Source of the DNA: Bauldia sp.
GTDB taxonomy: Bacteria; Pseudomonadota; Alphaproteobacteria; Rhizobiales; Kaistiaceae
Direction of reading: 5' to 3'
NCBI GenBank assembly: GCA_020442095.1
Contig: JAGRKY010000299.1
Span: forward strand, 1 to 11,758
Length of the DNA: 11,758 bases
In this document: positions 6,197-11,758 of the stretch, one piece after another
How the letters are laid out: each line of letters opens with the position of its first letter
Position numbering within the stretch: the stretch's first letter is position 1
Position numbers and translations under genes: made by a program
The notes under the pieces: model-generated
What the model was told of the DNA's origin: nothing
Seen by the model: only the letters and a program-made list of their open reading frames with translations
The model's database searches: none

Positions 6197-7654
6197 TCAG
6201 CCGGACATGTCCCAAACGGATATCGGCGGATGCCTGTCCTGCCACGGCATCAGGCGCTCGAAGGCGGCACAGGCCTGCAGCACCAGACGATCGTCAAGCC
6301 GCCGGGCGACGATCTGCAGGCCGACCGGCAACCCGGCTTCGGTCCAGCCGGCGGGCACGCTGGCCGCGGGCTGGCCGGTGAGGTTCGCCGGATAAAGACA
6401 CGGCGACCAGGCGTCGTCGGCGACGGCGACGCCATCGATCTCGCCGGGTCCGTCGCGATCGATCGGGAAAGCGGCGAGCGGCGCCGTCGGCGTCAGGAGG
6501 AGGTCGTAGTCGGCCATGAAGCGTATCATCGCGTTCACCGCGCCCTTCCGCGCGGTCACGGCATCGGTGAATTCGTCCGCGCTCCAGCTCCTCGCAAGCA
6601 GCGACCGGACGGAGGGCGAGAGGTCCGCTTCGCGGCCGGCCGCGAGCAGCCTCATGCCACTGAGGTCGGTTTCAAGCGCGATGATCGCGCGGTCGGCATC
6701 GATCAGATCGCCGAAGGGCGAGGCCGTCGTCTCGATCGTCGCGCCGATCCCTTCCGCCAGCCGATGCGCCGCCGCCTCGCCGAGGGCCGCCACCTCCGGC
6801 TCGACCGGAAGGTCCGCCCAGCGCGGGCACCAGGCGATGCGGAGCGACGGCGGCGGCGGCTCGGTCACCGCGTCATTCCAGCCGACGCCCTCGTCGGGAA
6901 GGGAGAAACGGTCGCGCGGATCGGGGCCGGCGACCACCGACAGGAACAGCGCGGCATCGGCGACGGTCCGTGCCAGCGGGCCGTAATGCTCGATCGATTC
7001 CCACCCCGAGGCCCCGGGCAGCGTCTCGTCGCGGCAGCCGGGCCAGAGCGGAATGCGGCCCATGGTCGGCTTGATGCCGACGAGGCCGGTGAAGGCGGCC
7101 GGAAGGCGGACCGAGCCGCCACCGTCGCTGCCGAGCGCCACCGGGCAGATGCCCGCCGCCACGGCCGCGGCCGAGCCGGCGCTGGAGCCGCCCGGCGTCC
7201 GGGCGAGGTCCCAGGGATTGCGGGTGGTCGGGAAGAGCGGGTTATGGCCGATGCCGCCATAGCCGAACTCGGCGGCGTTGGTCTTGCCGAGGACGATGGC
7301 GCCGGCGGCGCGCAACCGCTCGACCGCCACGTCGTCGACCTCGGGAACGAAGTCTCCGTAGAGGCGGGAGCCGAAGGTGGTGCGGATTCCGCGGGCAAGG
7401 ACCAGGTCCTTGATGCCGACGGGGACGCCGGCGAGCGGACCGGGATCCTCCCCGGCGAGGATGCGGGCCTCCAGCGCGCGGGCCGCGGCGAGGGCCTGCT
7501 CCGGCGCCGGGGTGCAGAAGGCATGGAGCGTCGGGTCGAGCTCCTCCATCGCGCCAAGCGCCGCCGCCGTGGTTTCGACCGGCGACACCGACCTCTCCCT
7601 GACGAGGCCGGCAAGCGTGACGGCGTCCAGGCCGACGAGTTGGTTGGAGACCAT
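6197..7654 (-). CDS. Amidase-signature family hydrolase
   Basis: A 485-residue amidase-signature (AS) enzyme, cytoplasmic (no signal peptide), that hydrolyses a carboxamide to acid plus ammonia or amine. The Ser-cisSer-Lys triad is complete: K82 in VPVGIKDL, S157 in TPGGSSAGS, and nucleophile S181 in GSDGGGSVRLPAA. The spacing (75 and 24 residues) equals that of known AS enzymes such as FAAH (K142, S217, S241). Length is typical. It resembles GatA in the core, but no gatB or gatC partner is present, and the neighbours argue for catabolism. The ATG at 7654 has only a poor purine stretch upstream (GAGAAAAGAAAA), suggesting low translation or reliance on the upstream gene. It follows the family 5 binding protein by 83 nt with a strong stem-loop between, so it is probably co-transcribed but expressed at a lower level. 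Natural substrate unknown, plausibly the compound imported by the adjacent transporter. Confidence 0.94.
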   Translation of the reverse strand: MVSNQLVGLDAVTLAGLVRERSVSPVETTAAALGAMEELDPTLHAFCTPAPEQALAAARALEARILAGEDPGPLAGVPVGIKDLVLARGIRTTFGSRLYGDFVPEVDDVAVERLRAAGAIVLGKTNAAEFGYGGIGHNPLFPTTRNPWDLARTPGGSSAGSAAAVAAGICPVALGSDGGGSVRLPAAFTGLVGIKPTMGRIPLWPGCRDETLPGASGWESIEHYGPLARTVADAALFLSVVAGPDPRDRFSLPDEGVGWNDAVTEPPPPSLRIAWCPRWADLPVEPEVAALGEAAAHRLAEGIGATIETTASPFGDLIDADRAIIALETDLSGMRLLAAGREADLSPSVRSLLARSWSADEFTDAVTARKGAVNAMIRFMADYDLLLTPTAPLAAFPIDRDGPGEIDGVAVADDAWSPCLYPANLTGQPAASVPAGWTEAGLPVGLQIVARRLDDRLVLQACAAFERLMPWQDRHPPISVWDMSG

Positions 7655-7701
7655 TTTTCTTTTCTCGGGATGGCGGATGCCGCCCTTGGGCAGGCAGGGA
7701 T

Positions 7702-7731
7702 GGCCGCGGCTCGGTGCCCCGAGCCGCGGCC
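7702..7731 (-). promoter_or_regulatory. Perfect 13-bp intergenic stem-loop after the peptide-type binding-protein gene
   Basis: ggccgcggctcgg at 7702-7714 pairs exactly with 7719-7731 around a 4-nt loop (tgcc). It begins 6 nt after the binding-protein stop codon and lies about 47 nt before the amidase ATG. The stem is very GC-rich and no U-run follows on the minus strand. It is therefore more likely an mRNA 3'-end stabiliser or partial attenuator than a complete terminator. It mirrors the stem-loop at 541-576 in position and architecture. The pairing is observed; the function is inferred. Confidence 0.8.
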
Positions 7732-7737
7732 GGAGCG

Positions 7738-9381
7738 TCAGTCCGTCGCCCGCGTCAGCTGGCGGAAGTCGAGCACCAGGTGGAACCAGTAGGTGTAGTC
7801 CTTGATGTCCTTCTGCATGGCGACATCGCGGAAATCCTGGACCAGCGGAATGCGCGGAACCTCGTCGAAGGCGATCTGGATGAAGCCCTTGACCTCGTCC
7901 GCGTATTTCTCCGGATCGGCCTCGAACCGCGCCGCGGCGATCAGCCCGTCCATCTCCGGATTGACGTAATCCATCGAGTTGAAGACGGAATTGTTCACGC
8001 CGTCATAGGTCCAGTAGAAGTAGTAGTCCGGGTAGTTGAGCCATGCCTTGAAGCTCATGATGTCCATCGGCATGTCTTTCTTGGCGAGCCGCGTGTACCA
8101 GTCGGCGCCCGGGATTTTCTCGATCTCGACCTCGATGCCGATCTTCTTGAGGCTGTCCTGGACGAGGAGCGCGATCGGCTCGCGGGTCGAGGCCGTCGAG
8201 ACGTCGTAGGAGAGCGTCGTCTTGAAGCCGTCGGGATAGCCGGCTTCGGCCAGCAGCGCCTTCGCCTTCTCGAGGTCCGTCGTATAGGGCGACGGCTGCG
8301 GCCAGTCGGTCGTCGTGACCTTTTCCGGGCCGCCGAACATGCCCTTGCCGCGTCCGTAGAGAGCGGTGTCGAGGATCGCCTGGTAGGGGATGGCATAGGC
8401 GACCGCCTGGCGGACCTTGACGTTGTCGAAGGGCGGCTTGGTGGTCAGCAGGTCGATGTAGAGGAGCTCCGCGTCGACCGGCGTGCCGATGATGGTCAGG
8501 CCATCCTGGTCGACCAGCTCCGAGAAGTCCTTCGGCGGCAGGTTGAAGGAGAGATCGGCGTCACCGCGCTCGAGCAGGGCACGCCGGGTGCCGGCCGAGG
8601 GAATCTGCCGGCTGATCACCTTCTTGAAGTAAGGCAGCGGGCCGGACTTCCAGTCGTCGAAGCGCGCGAACACGATCTCGCTGCCGGGCTTCCAGCTCTC
8701 GACCATGTAAGCGCCGCCGCCGGCGTCGTTCTTGCCCACCCAGTCGAGCGCCCAGGGATCGTCGGCAGTCGCATGCTCCTTGGCGAGCTCCGAGTTGACG
8801 ATCTTGGCGATCGGAACGGCGAGGTTGGGGAGGATCAACTTGTTGGGCTTCGGGAAATTGACCTGGATGGTGTGATCGTCGATCACGACGAACTGGTCCG
8901 CCGAGGTCATCTCGCTGGCGCCCATCTGGATCGCCGGAAAGCCGCCGACGGCGACCGCGCGGTCGAAGGACCACTTGACGTCGTTGGCGGTGACGGGACG
9001 CCCGTCATGGAAGGTCGCATCCTCGCGAAGATGGAAGGTCACCGACTTGCCGTCGTCGCCGAGCTCCCAGCTCGTGGCGAGCTCCGGCTCGAAGGTGGTG
9101 TAGTCGTAGGTCCAGCTGCCGTCGGGGAGCTGGATGCGGGCATGGGTGATCAGCCGGTCATAGGTGTTCCACGAGGCGCCGTGGGTTTCGACATTGGCAT
9201 TGGCCGCATCGATGTCGAGGGTGGAGGGGCCTTCCTCGGTGACGATGATCAGGGTTTCGGCGCGGCTGTCGGCGGCCGCGGCGAGGGAGGTCGAGGCAAT
9301 GCCGAGCGCAGCCGATGTCGCTGCGGCGGCAAGGAGACGGAGGATTCCGTCGGAACGAAGTCTTGGCGGAAACACGAGCAT
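7738..9381 (-). CDS. Family 5 extracellular solute-binding protein (peptide/opine/nickel-type ABC importer)
   Basis: A 547-residue SBP_bac_5 (DppA/OppA-like) periplasmic receptor that delivers ligand to the permeases encoded divergently at 9766. The signal peptide has arginines at 7, 9 and 15, a hydrophobic core at about 14-30 and probable cleavage after AAA near 36-37. The family signature region around 100-143 reads FEPELATSWELGDDGKS, then TFHLREDATFHDGRPVTANDV, and KVRQAVAYAI lies further on, typical of domain III. Length matches the family. The ATG at 9381 has AGAGGAG very close upstream; no better start is seen. The gene is split from its permeases and followed by the amidase, so ligand capture and hydrolysis share one transcript. 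Family 5 covers peptides, opines, nickel, glutathione and oligosaccharides. The amidase neighbour favours an amide or peptide-like ligand, but this is inference. Confidence 0.93.
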   Translation of the reverse strand: MLVFPPRLRSDGILRLLAAAATSAALGIASTSLAAAADSRAETLIIVTEEGPSTLDIDAANANVETHGASWNTYDRLITHARIQLPDGSWTYDYTTFEPELATSWELGDDGKSVTFHLREDATFHDGRPVTANDVKWSFDRAVAVGGFPAIQMGASEMTSADQFVVIDDHTIQVNFPKPNKLILPNLAVPIAKIVNSELAKEHATADDPWALDWVGKNDAGGGAYMVESWKPGSEIVFARFDDWKSGPLPYFKKVISRQIPSAGTRRALLERGDADLSFNLPPKDFSELVDQDGLTIIGTPVDAELLYIDLLTTKPPFDNVKVRQAVAYAIPYQAILDTALYGRGKGMFGGPEKVTTTDWPQPSPYTTDLEKAKALLAEAGYPDGFKTTLSYDVSTASTREPIALLVQDSLKKIGIEVEIEKIPGADWYTRLAKKDMPMDIMSFKAWLNYPDYYFYWTYDGVNNSVFNSMDYVNPEMDGLIAAARFEADPEKYADEVKGFIQIAFDEVPRIPLVQDFRDVAMQKDIKDYTYWFHLVLDFRQLTRATD

Positions 9382-9395
9382 TTCTCCTCTATGTC

Positions 9396-9410
9396 ACGGC
9401 GGCGCGCCGT
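9396..9410 (-). promoter_or_regulatory. Inverted repeat in the 5' leader of the binding-protein gene
   Basis: acggcg at 9396-9401 and cgccgt at 9405-9410 form a perfect 6-bp inverted repeat around 3 nt. In the minus-strand transcript it would fold about 6 nt upstream of the AGAGGAG ribosome site, so it could influence translation or be a protein site. It is short and could be fortuitous in GC-rich DNA. Confidence 0.25.
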
Positions 9411-9554
9411 CTGCGTGCACTGAATTCACAACATGACTGGTAGGCAAGCGTCGTGCCATCGCTCGACGGGCACCGCAAAACCGAGGCAATCCGGGATCTT
9501 CCACCGCGCAAGGTCGCAGGGCCCCCACGCCACGAACACATGACATGCAGTAAA

Positions 9555-9583
9555 ATCATGCTATGTGCACAAATGAAGATCAA
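9555..9583 (-). promoter_or_regulatory. Sigma-70-like promoter candidate for the binding protein/amidase transcript
   Basis: On the minus strand TTGATC (9583-9578) is followed after exactly 17 nt by CATGAT (9560-9555), each matching four of six consensus bases. The 8-bp palindrome TGTGCACA (9564-9571) sits in the spacer and would be well placed for a repressor. Predicted transcription would start near 9548, leaving a leader of about 165 nt. Suggestive only. Confidence 0.35.
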
Positions 9584-9646
9584 TCGGCGCCCGCTTGAGG
9601 CACCCCGGCCTGTCGGGATCCGGCCGCAATCCAGAGACCCGCGCGG

Positions 9647-9662
9647 TGGCACCGAATTTGCT
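9647..9662 (+). promoter_or_regulatory. Sigma-54 (RpoN) promoter upstream of the permease operon
   Basis: TGGCAC at 9647-9652, five bases, then TTGCT at 9658-9662. The invariant GG (9648-9649) and GC (9660-9661) are separated by exactly 10 nt, as RpoN requires, and the hexamer and TTGCW core match consensus; only the base after TGGCAC differs from the usual G. The start point is expected near 9673, giving a leader of about 93 nt to the permease ATG at 9766. RpoN promoters need an enhancer-binding activator; a site should lie 80-200 bp upstream, but I see no clear NtrC or NifA consensus there. The orientation and position make it a good candidate for nitrogen control. Confidence 0.62.
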
Positions 9663-9694
9663 AGTTTTTTCACGGTTCGGCAAGCGCCGGACTC

Positions 9695-9711
9695 TCATGC
9701 CATCGGCATGA
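9695..9711 (+). promoter_or_regulatory. 17-bp inverted repeat in the permease leader
   Basis: tcatgcc at 9695-9701 and ggcatga at 9705-9711 are perfect 7-nt inverted arms around atc. It lies between the predicted sigma-54 start point (about 9673) and the permease ATG. It could therefore be an RNA hairpin with a tight 3-nt loop or a dimeric protein operator. Confidence 0.35.
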
Positions 9712-9721
9712 ACTGACGGGA

Positions 9722-9775
9722 ATGGACATGCAACGGGCAATCCTCGGCATCAGGACAGATCGGCAATGCGGCTGA
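9722..9775 (+). CDS. Possible 17-codon leader frame overlapping the permease start
   Basis: ATG at 9722, with a second in-frame ATG at 9728, opens a frame ending at TGA 9773-9775, encoding MDMQRAILGIRTDRQCG. GGGA lies about six nt before the second ATG. The stop falls 7 nt inside the permease gene, whose own ribosome site is poor (AGGA about ten nt upstream). Ribosomes ending here could reinitiate at 9766, so translational coupling is conceivable. The short length gives no statistical support for coding. Confidence 0.2.
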   Translation: MDMQRAILGIRTDRQCG

Positions 9776-10776
9776 TCCTGATGCGCCTTCTGTCGGCGAT
9801 ACCGACCCTGATCGGCATCATCGTGGTGACCTTCGCGCTGACCCGGCTCCTGCCCGGCGACCCCGCCGTCTATTTCGCCGGGCCGACCGCGACACCGGAA
9901 TCGATCGAGCAGACCCGCCACCGCCTCGGCCTCGACCGCAGCGTGCCGGAGCAGTTCCTCGTCTATATCGAGGGGCTGGCGCAGGGCGATCTCGGAAACT
10001 CGCTGATGTCGGGCCAGACCGTGACCGACGATCTCCGCAACCGGCTGCCGGCCTCGCTGGAACTGACCTTCGGCGCTCTGATCCTCGCCATCGGCTTCGG
10101 CGTGCCGCTCGGCATCGGCGCAGCCCTTCGCCCGGGCGGCCTCGTCGACGGGCTGTGCAGCTTCGTCTCGACCGCCGGCCAGGCGATCCCGACCTTCTTT
10201 CTCGGACTGCTCCTCGTCTTCGTCTTCTACTACATCCTCGGCTGGGCGCCGGCGCCGCTTGGCCGGCTCGAGATCTTCTATTCATCGCCGGTCGAGATCA
10301 CCGGTTTCTGGGTGATCGACTCGGCGCTTGCCGGCGACTGGGAGACTCTCGGCGCGGTGCTTGCCCAGCTCGCCCTGCCGGTGATCACCCTCGGCCTCTT
10401 CGGGCTTGGACCACTCGCCCGCATCACCCGCGCGACGATGATCGAGGTGCTCGGCAGCGACTATGTCAGGACCGCCCGCGCCGCCGGCCTGCCGAGGGGC
10501 AAGGTGCTGTGGACCTATGCGTTCCGCAATGCCGTGGTGCCGGTCCTCAACACCGCGGGCATCGTCTTCTCATTCATGCTCGGCGCGAGCGTGCTGGTCG
10601 AGAAGGTCTTCGGCTGGCCGGGCATCGGCGCCTATGCGATCGACGCGGTGCTCGCCTCGGACTATGCGCCGGTGCAGGGCTTCGTCCTCGCCATGGCGTT
10701 CCTCTACCTCATCCTCAACATGATCATCGACATCGCGGTCGGCCTGCTCGACCCGAAGGTGCGCTTCGATGTCTGA
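9766..10776 (+). CDS. DppB-type ABC transporter permease
   Basis: A 336-residue inner-membrane permease of the binding-protein-dependent transport family (DppB/OppB/NikB). The first membrane segment (about 6-28, start MRLILMRLLSAIPTLIG) and the following RLLPGDPA are typical of DppB N-termini. Further segments lie near 101-121, 140-160, 198-215, 262-280 and 305-328. The EAA coupling loop that contacts the ATPase is at about 232-260 (SDYVRTARAAGLPRGKVLW then RNAVVPVL). The ATG at 9766 fits homolog starts; its ribosome site is weak. It overlaps the next permease by 8 nt (ATGTCTGA), indicating coupled translation and a heterodimeric channel. It is transcribed away from its cognate binding protein, probably from the sigma-54 site about 100 bp upstream. 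DppB, OppB, NikB and opine permeases cannot be separated by eye. Confidence 0.94.
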   Translation: MRLILMRLLSAIPTLIGIIVVTFALTRLLPGDPAVYFAGPTATPESIEQTRHRLGLDRSVPEQFLVYIEGLAQGDLGNSLMSGQTVTDDLRNRLPASLELTFGALILAIGFGVPLGIGAALRPGGLVDGLCSFVSTAGQAIPTFFLGLLLVFVFYYILGWAPAPLGRLEIFYSSPVEITGFWVIDSALAGDWETLGAVLAQLALPVITLGLFGLGPLARITRATMIEVLGSDYVRTARAAGLPRGKVLWTYAFRNAVVPVLNTAGIVFSFMLGASVLVEKVFGWPGIGAYAIDAVLASDYAPVQGFVLAMAFLYLILNMIIDIAVGLLDPKVRFDV

Positions 10777-11614
10777 CGCGGTCCTTCGTCCGGCCGGCGG
10801 GTTCCGGCTTCGCGGCCTCAGCGGCACGATCGCACTCGCGATCGTCGCGCTCGTCGTGCTGATGGCGATCGTCGGGCCGGCGATCGTGCCCTACGACCCG
10901 GTGGCGACCGATCCGCCCGCCGCGCTCCAGCCGCCGTCATGGACCCATTTCTTCGGCACCGACCAGCTCGGCCGCGACGTCTTCAGCCGCGTCGTCGTCT
11001 CGGCCCGCATGGACCTCGGCATCGCGCTCACCGCGGTCATCGCGACGCTGGTCATCGGCACGGCGCTCGGTGCCGGCGCCGGCTGGGCCGGCGGCTGGAC
11101 GGACCGGGTGATCAGCCGGCTGATGGACACGATCATGGCCTTCCCGCTCTTCGTGCTGGCGGTCGGCATCGCCGCGGCGCTCGGCAATTCGGTGTCGAGC
11201 GTCGTCATCGCCACGGTGATCGTCAACCTGCCGCTCTATGCCCGCCAGACGCGCACCGAGGTCAACCGCCGCCGCGGCGCCGGCTTCGTCGAGGCGGCGC
11301 GGCTCGCCGGTGTCGGCCCGGTCCGCACCGTCGCCTTCCACATCATGCCGAACCTCGCGCCGCCGCTGATGGTCCAGGCCTCGCTCAACATGGGCTGGGC
11401 GATCCTCAACGCCGCCGGCCTCTCCTTCCTCAGCCTCGGCATCCGGCCGCCGACACCGGAATGGGGCGTCATGGTCTCGGAGGGGGCGAGCTACATCATC
11501 TCCGGCGAATGGTGGCTCTTCGTCTTTCCCGGCGCGGCGCTGTTCCTCGCCGTGCTCGGCTTCTCGCTCCTCGGCGACTGGCTGCGCGACCGGCTCGACC
11601 CGAGGCGCCGATGA
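10769..11614 (+). CDS. DppC-type ABC transporter permease
   Basis: A 281-residue partner permease (DppC/OppC/NikC). The N-terminal segment (about 18-40) is followed by the OppC_N-type periplasmic stretch with FGTDQLGRDVFSR (62-74), a strong family signature. Further membrane helices lie near 85-105, 120-138, 141-156, 203-222 and 250-270. The EAA loop is at about 173-200 (FVEAARLAGVGPVRTVAF then HIMPNLAPPL). LSFLSLGIRPPTPEWG (218-233) is also characteristic. The start overlaps the upstream permease stop by 8 nt and its own stop overlaps the next gene (ATGA), so the three genes form one tightly coupled operon. Length is normal for the family. Confidence 0.95.
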   Translation: MSDAVLRPAGGFRLRGLSGTIALAIVALVVLMAIVGPAIVPYDPVATDPPAALQPPSWTHFFGTDQLGRDVFSRVVVSARMDLGIALTAVIATLVIGTALGAGAGWAGGWTDRVISRLMDTIMAFPLFVLAVGIAAALGNSVSSVVIATVIVNLPLYARQTRTEVNRRRGAGFVEAARLAGVGPVRTVAFHIMPNLAPPLMVQASLNMGWAILNAAGLSFLSLGIRPPTPEWGVMVSEGASYIISGEWWLFVFPGAALFLAVLGFSLLGDWLRDRLDPRRR

Positions 11615-11758
11615 ACGCGCCGGCAGTGATCCCTCTCGTCGCCATCGAGCGGCTCAGCATCCGTTTCGGCGATCTGGCACGCCCACCGACGGTCGACGAC
11701 GTCTCCCTCGCGATCAACCGCGGCGAGATCGTTGCGCTGGTCGGCGAGAGCGGCTCGG
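11611..11758 (+). CDS. DppD-type ABC transporter ATP-binding protein, N-terminal fragment
   Basis: The first 49 codons of an ATPase gene cut by the window edge. The translation runs MNAPAVIPLVAIERLSIRFG, then VDDVSLAINRGEIVALVGESGSG, where GESGSG is the beginning of a Walker A motif (GESGSGKS in this family). Its start ATG shares bases with the TGA of the preceding permease gene (ATGA), the usual arrangement in peptide importer operons. A full DppD/OppD protein is about 330 residues, or about 550-600 if DppD and DppF are fused, as is frequent in Rhizobiales. Which one applies cannot be told here. Confidence 0.93.
   Translation, partial: MNAPAVIPLVAIERLSIRFGDLARPPTVDDVSLAINRGEIVALVGESGS

Larger units (their letters stand above)
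9382..9765. other. Divergent promoter region between binding protein and permeases
   Basis: A 384-bp non-coding region from which both arms of the peptide-type transporter are transcribed. It contains a near-consensus sigma-54 promoter towards the permeases (9647-9662), a sigma-70-like candidate towards the binding protein (9555-9583), several short palindromes (9396-9410, 9564-9571, 9695-9711) and a possible short leader reading frame (9722-9775). A 94-codon frame on the minus strand (9673-9389) spans the promoters and resembles nothing, so I treat it as chance. Confidence 0.75.

Noticed and set aside
6230..9423. Plus-strand reading frames of 520 and 569 codons (6230-7792, 7714-9423) opposite the amidase and family 5 binding protein
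   Set aside because: The minus-strand genes have complete catalytic or family signatures; the opposite frames show none and are biased in composition.
9534..9572. Possible activator (NtrC- or NifA-like) binding site upstream of the sigma-54 promoter
   Set aside because: The stretch has imperfect CATG/TGCAC symmetry but neither the GCAC-type dyad of NtrC nor TGT-N10-ACA of NifA is met at the right spacing.
9389..9673. Minus-strand frame of 94 codons between the two arms of the peptide-type transporter
   Set aside because: It runs across both promoter candidates, lacks a ribosome site and resembles no family. Chance frame.

Overview
The window is high-GC, densely coded bacterial DNA that looks alphaproteobacterial, most likely Rhizobiales. 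The reasons are the many high-affinity ABC importers, the catabolic oxidoreductases and the codon bias towards G/C in third positions. No rRNA, tRNA, CRISPR, insertion sequence or integrase is visible. All twelve confidently called genes belong to two nutrient-import loci. The transporter genes at both window edges are cut.

Locus A (about 1-5843, all on the minus strand) reads in transcription order: a PRISE-type short-chain reductase (5843-4773), a Gfo/Idh/MocA oxidoreductase (4684-3677), a zinc-type medium-chain dehydrogenase (3648-2668), a CUT2 (ribose-type) permease (2636-1632), its periplasmic binding protein (1651-584) and its ATPase (509 to beyond base 1). Spacing is tight: gaps of 28 and 31 nt, and a 20-nt overlap between permease and binding protein. 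This looks like one import-and-oxidise operon for a sugar, polyol or glycoside-like compound. The PRISE enzyme is the odd member, because its family reduces activated C=C bonds (enones).

Locus B (about 6197-11758) is a divergent peptide/opine/nickel-type (DppABCD-like) importer. On the minus strand lie a family 5 solute-binding protein (9381-7738) and an amidase-signature hydrolase (7654-6197). On the plus strand lie two permeases (9766-10776 and 10769-11614, 8-nt overlap) and the start of an ATPase (11611 onward, ATGA overlap). The 384-bp divergent region holds a near-consensus sigma-54 (RpoN) promoter facing the permeases and a weaker sigma-70-like promoter facing the binding protein. This suggests nitrogen-responsive uptake of an amide or peptide-like compound that the amidase then hydrolyses.

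A shared structural theme is that each binding-protein gene is followed, 6-7 nt after its stop codon, by a perfect GC-rich stem-loop (15 bp at 541-576 and 13 bp at 7702-7731) without a U-tract. These are probably mRNA-stabilising or partial-attenuation elements that raise binding-protein yield over the downstream gene. Nothing here amounts to a clearly new defence or mobile system. The most notable points are the PRISE reductase in a sugar-type operon, the sigma-54 promoter and the paired stem-loops.
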